Part shown: positions 60,504 to 64,000 of the stretch, piece by piece | Layout: each line of letters begins with the position of its first letter | How positions within the stretch are numbered: position 1 is the first letter of the stretch | NCBI RefSeq assembly: GCF_900114165.1 | Contig: NZ_FOSB01000015.1 | Location: forward strand, 18,062-82,061 | Direction: 5' to 3' | Source: Halobacillus dabanensis | GTDB taxonomy: Bacteria; Bacillota; Bacilli; Bacillales; Halobacillaceae | Length of the DNA stretch: 64,000 bases | Notes under the pieces: model-generated | What the model was told of the DNA's origin: nothing | Seen by the model: the letters and a program-made list of their open reading frames with translations, nothing else | Databases searched by the model: none | Program-made: the position numbers and the translations under genes

Positions 60504-61295
60504 ATGGTTAATCAGTTTGTATCTCGCTCACTGGACGAAATTCGTTTCTGGTCAAGGATTATGAAAGAGCATGCCTTGTTTTTAAGCCTTGGATTCAACT
60601 TCAACGATACGAAATTAATCCAAGAAGCACAGCAGTTTATTCATGTATTTGAAAGAATTGAGGAGCAGCTAAGTAATTTTAATTCAAGCTCTGACCCTCA
60701 ACAAATCGCTATTTTTAATAGTCAAGTGTTCCAAGCTGCTACATCTATTTGGGCATATAAACGAAAGGTCCTTGGGCTAGAGCTACGATGTGAAATCAGA
60801 TCCAACAACTTCCCCCTATTACTTAACCATACTAGTCGAGAGGCAGCTTATTTCGCTGAGCGGCTGAAAGAATTAAATGAAGGGAAATTGGAACCAACAC
60901 CGGCTAGAATTATTAAAGAAAATGTATTCTTTTTAAGGTTAATGGCAGATCATTCTAAATTCATCGGTCATCTTCTCGACCCATCTGAAAGAAAATTAGT
61001 TAACCAGGCAAAAGAATTCAGCCATGATTTTGATCAATTACTATTTCAAGCAGTCGACTTGGATTCCATGCGTCCTCAATCAGAAACTAAGCCACTTTTA
61101 GATCAGTTTCTTGATGAGAATAGGGTTTCGGTAGTTGCTTTACGGGACTTTAAGAAGACTGCGAGAGAATTGATTGAAGCCTGTAGAATTAAAAGCAATA
61201 TCCATCCACTCCTGGCTGATCATGTTTTCCGAGAAGCTGAAAGGTTCCTTCATATTATAGATATGTTTGAGGTTAGCCTTACTAAGAATAATTGA
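60504..61295 (+). CDS. DUF2935 protein
   Basis: A helical protein of about 263 residues of the DUF2935 family (two repeated four-helix bundles typical of Bacillaceae and Clostridia). The halves show parallel segments: EIRFWSRIMKEHALFLSLGF and ENVFFLRLMADHSKFIGHLL. Conserved Glu/His residues in these helices suggest a metal-binding ferritin-like bundle. The function is unknown. ATG 60504 is 4 bp after AGGGGGGAA; in-frame codons upstream lack a site and look like relic sequence. Confidence 0.85.
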   Translation: MVNQFVSRSLDEIRFWSRIMKEHALFLSLGFNFNDTKLIQEAQQFIHVFERIEEQLSNFNSSSDPQQIAIFNSQVFQAATSIWAYKRKVLGLELRCEIRSNNFPLLLNHTSREAAYFAERLKELNEGKLEPTPARIIKENVFFLRLMADHSKFIGHLLDPSERKLVNQAKEFSHDFDQLLFQAVDLDSMRPQSETKPLLDQFLDENRVSVVALRDFKKTARELIEACRIKSNIHPLLADHVFREAERFLHIIDMFEVSLTKNN

Positions 61296-61350
61296 ACTAC
61301 TAAATAGCGAGCTTTCTTATATGAAAATGCAAGGTTCTAACATGCGATGG

Positions 61351-61640
61351 AATGACATACTTTTTGACATACTGCATCTCATAATTACTAAGGTTACATT
61401 GATAACAAAACCTGGTTTGTGTATCATAGAGTCTTCTGTGACTTGTTTTTATATATTCTATTGTCTCCCATTTATTTAGATGAAACCATGGGCGGCATGA
61501 TGTAAGCTGTCCTCAAACCCTTTGATAAATAAGGTTTTGAAGCAACATAATTGAATATTGACTGGATTTCTTTGATTTAATGTCTAAAATCCAGGTAGCC
61601 TCTCATTAGTTCCCAGAACTTTTGAGAGGTTTTTTTACTT
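61351..61640 (+). repeat. Dispersed element copy 3
   Basis: It begins with AATGACATACTTTTTG, as copy 1 does. It carries the core ATGGGCGGCATGATGT (61488-61503), then TATTGACTGGATTT, and ends with the terminator CCTCTCATTAGTT/AGAACTTTTGAGAGG (61599-61629) and a T-run. The hairpin is nearly identical to that of copy 2. Start and end are judged from shared blocks only. Confidence 0.65.
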
Positions 61641-61741
61641 TTCTAAGTAAAAAAATACTGTACAAGATTATTTGATAGGTTAATTTATGATGACAAAAAT
61701 CAAGAATAAAGTCGGTGGGTAAAATAAGTCCTGATAATCGA

Positions 61742-61785
61742 GGCTGAAGGCTCAACACTGGTCTTCAGCTATTTTTTATTTTGTG
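61742..61785 (+). terminator. Terminator-like hairpin upstream of ectD
   Basis: GCTGAAG and CTTCAGC pair around an 18-nt loop, followed by TATTTTTTATTTT. The remaining sequence to 62070 has no gene and should hold the ectD promoter; no consensus was convincing by eye. Confidence 0.65.
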
Positions 61786-62070
61786 AGGATCTATATTTTC
61801 TTAATATAACGATGATGATCTCACGCTATTTTAAGAAGCATATCGATAGAAAATAGAAAATTTTACTATGGAAATATACAAAAAAGTTAAAATTCGTTGA
61901 TTACTGGCGTTGAGGGTTGACGGTTTTTTGTTGGAATTTTCAAAAATTGGTGTTTATCTACTTAAAAAGTGGGAATGTGCGGAGTACGTGGGAAAGTTCC
62001 TTGGGATTTTCAACTTCTAAACCAAAAACTCTGAGGAAAATATTCAATCTTTGACAAGGAGTGTTTGAAA

Positions 62071-62964
62071 ATGGAAGATCTTTATCCATCCCGCAAAAAC
62101 AATAAACCAGAGATAATTGAAAGAAAGGATCCAGTAATACATTCGCACCCTACAGAGAAAGGGCCGTTATCAGATGAGCAAGTGAATTTCTATCAAAAGA
62201 ATGGCTTCTTGCAAATAGAAAATTTCTTCTCAGAAGAAGAAGTTTCGAAGATGCAAAGAGGGATCTTCGAGTTGCAGGATTCTAGTAAAGATGTTGAATC
62301 CGATAAGGTGATCCGTGAGCCGCAGAGTGATGAAATCCGCTCAGTATTCCACGTGCATAATGATGATGAATATTTTAAGAAAGTAACCAATGACCAACGA
62401 ATCCTAGACATAGTACATTATCTGCTAGGAAGCGATGTATATATTCATCAATCCCGAATCAACTATAAACCAGGATTTACGGGGAAAGAGTTCGACTGGC
62501 ACTCCGATTTTGAAACCTGGCATGTAGAAGACGGTATGCCTAGAATGAGAGCGATCAGTCTCTCGATAGCTTTATCTGATAACTACACCTTCAATGGTCC
62601 CCTAATGCTGATTCCTGGTTCTCAAAATTATTTTGTAAGCTGTGTAGGAGAGACACCAGAAGACAATTATAAAGAATCCTTGAAGAAGCAGAAATTAGGG
62701 GTACCCGATCAAAATAGCCTGAGATGGCTTGCAGAAAATGGCGGAGGAATCTCCGTACCTACCGGAAAAGCAGGGGCCATCACTCTATTTGAGTCCAACA
62801 CGATGCATGGTTCAAACGGAAATATTACTCCATATAGCCGTAATAACCTATTCCTGGTATTTAACAGCGTTGAAAATCAGCTCGTGCAGCCATTTTCAGG
62901 AGGTAAAGAACGTCCAGAATTTATCGCCGTTAGAGAGGGTACACGTTCTTTAAGTTTCAACTAA
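62071..62964 (+). CDS. ectD: Ectoine hydroxylase (EctD)
   Basis: An Fe(II)/2-oxoglutarate dioxygenase of about 297 residues that turns ectoine into 5-hydroxyectoine, a compatible solute. The start [11 protein letters not shown] and the segment [20 protein letters not shown] (His and Asp iron ligands) are typical. [14 protein letters not shown] and TMHGSNGN (third ligand His) follow, in the usual length of about 300. ATG 62071 lies 9 bp after AAGGAG. No ectABC genes are near, so ectoine must come from another locus or from uptake. It is a single gene with its own terminator. Confidence 0.95.
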   Translation: MEDLYPSRKNNKPEIIERKDPVIHSHPTEKGPLSDEQVNFYQKNGFLQIENFFSEEEVSKMQRGIFELQDSSKDVESDKVIREPQSDEIRSVFHVHNDDEYFKKVTNDQRILDIVHYLLGSDVYIHQSRINYKPGFTGKEFDWHSDFETWHVEDGMPRMRAISLSIALSDNYTFNGPLMLIPGSQNYFVSCVGETPEDNYKESLKKQKLGVPDQNSLRWLAENGGGISVPTGKAGAITLFESNTMHGSNGNITPYSRNNLFLVFNSVENQLVQPFSGGKERPEFIAVREGTRSLSFN

Positions 62965-62998
62965 TATATATCTCTCAGGGAGCTTTCCATTAATAAAT

Positions 62999-63037
62999 CC
63001 GTTCATTAAAGTTTTTTCTTTAATGAACGGTTTTTTT
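62999..63037 (+). terminator. Terminator of ectD
   Basis: CCGTTCATTAAAG pairs with CTTTAATGAACGG, followed by TTTTTTT, 35 bp after the stop codon. Confidence 0.9.
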
Positions 63038-63171
63038 ATTCAAAGAAAGGAACTTATTGCTCAATAGACCCCTTAATTTACTTAAGTAATAGGACTATCA
63101 TAAAAAGCGGAATTTTGATAAGGCAAGTTTGATAAACATAGTTGTGGTAAATTCAGGAAATAGGAAGGGGG

Positions 63172-63747
63172 ATGGATAATTACAAGTTTGAGGAGTTTAT
63201 TAATATTGCAAATGAACTGAATAATATGGACGTTATTCCGCCTGAATCATCGATACAGTTTGGTATTATTGATACTTTATCAACTTTCGCCGGAGTACAT
63301 CTAGAGGAATTAGAAATACATCAACAAAGGGGAGTAAAATATTATTAACAAGGAATAAGAGTTAATCCAGATTGGATTAGCAGAGGTGAAAAGAACGGGG
63401 TTGGTAAGCATGCTTTTACTGTTATTCAAAAATTGAAAATAAGTGAAGACCTTTAAGATTATATTGCTAATAAATATATAGGCAGAAATATAAATAAAAA
63501 TTCTGTCGATGTCATAAAGAAGGCTACAAAAGAAAAATCGTTTCTGTATTTGACTGATGGAGATAAAAAGGAATGTATTGATCAATTAATTGAGCAGCAG
63601 TCAAAAGACTGTGTTAAAGAGATAGTTAATGAAAGATCATTGAAGGTAAGTTACAACAAAAATAGTCATACGTTAATGTATAAGTTAAGCTTAAGTCTCG
63701 TAGCAAGGCTTGAAAAGCGAAAAATTCACCCGGAAATCCCGGTATAA
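63172..63747 (+). pseudogene. ORF with two in-frame ochre stops
   Basis: From ATG 63172, after GGAAGGGGG, one frame runs about 191 codons to TAA 63745-63747. It is interrupted by TAA at 63346-63348 and 63454-63456 but has no frameshift. Fragments read MDNYKFEEFINIANELNNMD, then GIRVNPDWISRGEKNGVGK, then CIDQLIEQQSKDCVKEIVNE. It is not recognised. The pattern suggests nonsense decay of a once-intact gene. Confidence 0.5.
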
Positions 63748-64000
63748 ATCGTACAAAGGTACGGTTGGGAAAGTGGCTGATAACCGATTAAAACGCAGGT
63801 TCCATACGCCCATCCGCCTCCAAAAATTAGTCACGGATGTAACAGAATTCAAATGTGCAGGAAATGAGAAACTTTATTTGAGTCCGATCATGGACGTATT
63901 CAATGGAGAAATCATCTCTTTTGGCATTTCCAAACGACCAACCCTGGACTTTGTTCTGAAGCCGTTGAATGAAGTATTGGAAACTATCCAAACGGAAGCC
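63704..64000 (+). mobile_element. IS3-family transposase (OrfB) fragment, runs off the window
   Basis: The frame reads KSYKGTVGKVADNRLKRRF, then TPIRLQKLVTDVTEFKCAGN and LYLSPIMDVFNGEIISFGI, the rve integrase core of IS3-family OrfB with the first DDE Asp (TDVTEF) and the second (MDVFNGE). The frame opens only at 63704, after a TAG, and overlaps the tail of the preceding ORF, so the 5' half of the transposase is missing. The third catalytic Glu lies beyond the right edge. Confidence 0.85.

Noticed and set aside
61267..61479. A 70-codon plus-strand frame overlapping the DUF2935 gene end
   Set aside because: It lies mostly inside dispersed element copy 3 and has no ribosome-binding site.

Overview
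The window looks like DNA from a spore-forming, moderately halophilic member of the Bacillaceae (Halobacillus, Virgibacillus or Pontibacillus-like). This rests on strong Shine-Dalgarno sites with many TTG/GTG starts, Spo0E-like and BclA-like proteins, DUF3231/DUF2935 proteins, a Gram-positive class D beta-lactamase and an ectoine hydroxylase. No rRNA, complete tRNA or CRISPR array was found.

Positions 1-18,130 are the transfer module of a conjugative element (ICE or plasmid). It holds the tail of a possible replication protein, a structured non-coding region, a lipoprotein, a VirB2-like pilin candidate, a VirD4 coupling ATPase, VirB6-, VirB3- and VirB4-like proteins (the last apparently split in two), a lysozyme/M23 wall hydrolase and two anchored assembly proteins. 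A candidate oriT follows, then an RHH accessory protein, a MobP2/MobL-type relaxase, an ArdC-like protein and a DUF3991/TOPRIM protein. All run rightward and are tightly packed.

Positions 18,250-33,920 are an AT-rich defence and accessory island. It contains a fused AAA ATPase-DUF4435 protein resembling merged PARIS (AriA-AriB), a HEPN-NB-ARC-TPR-cold-shock protein that is the best candidate here for an undescribed system, a catalytic-domain-only tyrosine recombinase beside a palindrome, a complete type III restriction-modification pair, a class D beta-lactamase flanked by short repeats, a GmrSD-like DUF262/DUF1524 protein and an unrecognised gene.

Positions 33,920-46,700 are a decaying region of small genes and relics. 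It includes a cold-shock protein, a CarD-like regulator, an orphan yybP-ykoY-type manganese riboswitch followed by wrecked genes, LysR and Nudix pseudogenes, Spo0E-like proteins, prophage relics (XkdX, XhlA), a WGxxGxxG protein, two DUF3231 proteins, a family of near-identical terminators and a collagen-like BclA-type protein. The last lies between two perfect 39-bp direct repeats that look like attachment-site scars.

Positions 46,715-59,868 are a complete carbohydrate operon equivalent to E. coli ycjN-O-P-Q-R-S-T-U plus ycjM, with a divergent ycjW-like LacI repressor and an added glycerate kinase. The genes fit together as follows: import an alpha-glucoside or guloside, remodel it through 3-keto intermediates (Q, R, S), phosphorolyse kojibiose-type and glucosylglycerate-type substrates (T, M), convert beta-glucose 1-phosphate to glucose 6-phosphate (U), and phosphorylate the released glycerate (kinase).

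Positions 59,869-64,000 hold an SGNH-hydrolase pseudogene, a DUF2935 protein, the third copy of a dispersed repeat with a terminator, ectD without ectABC, an ORF broken by two in-frame stops and an IS3-family transposase fragment running off the end.
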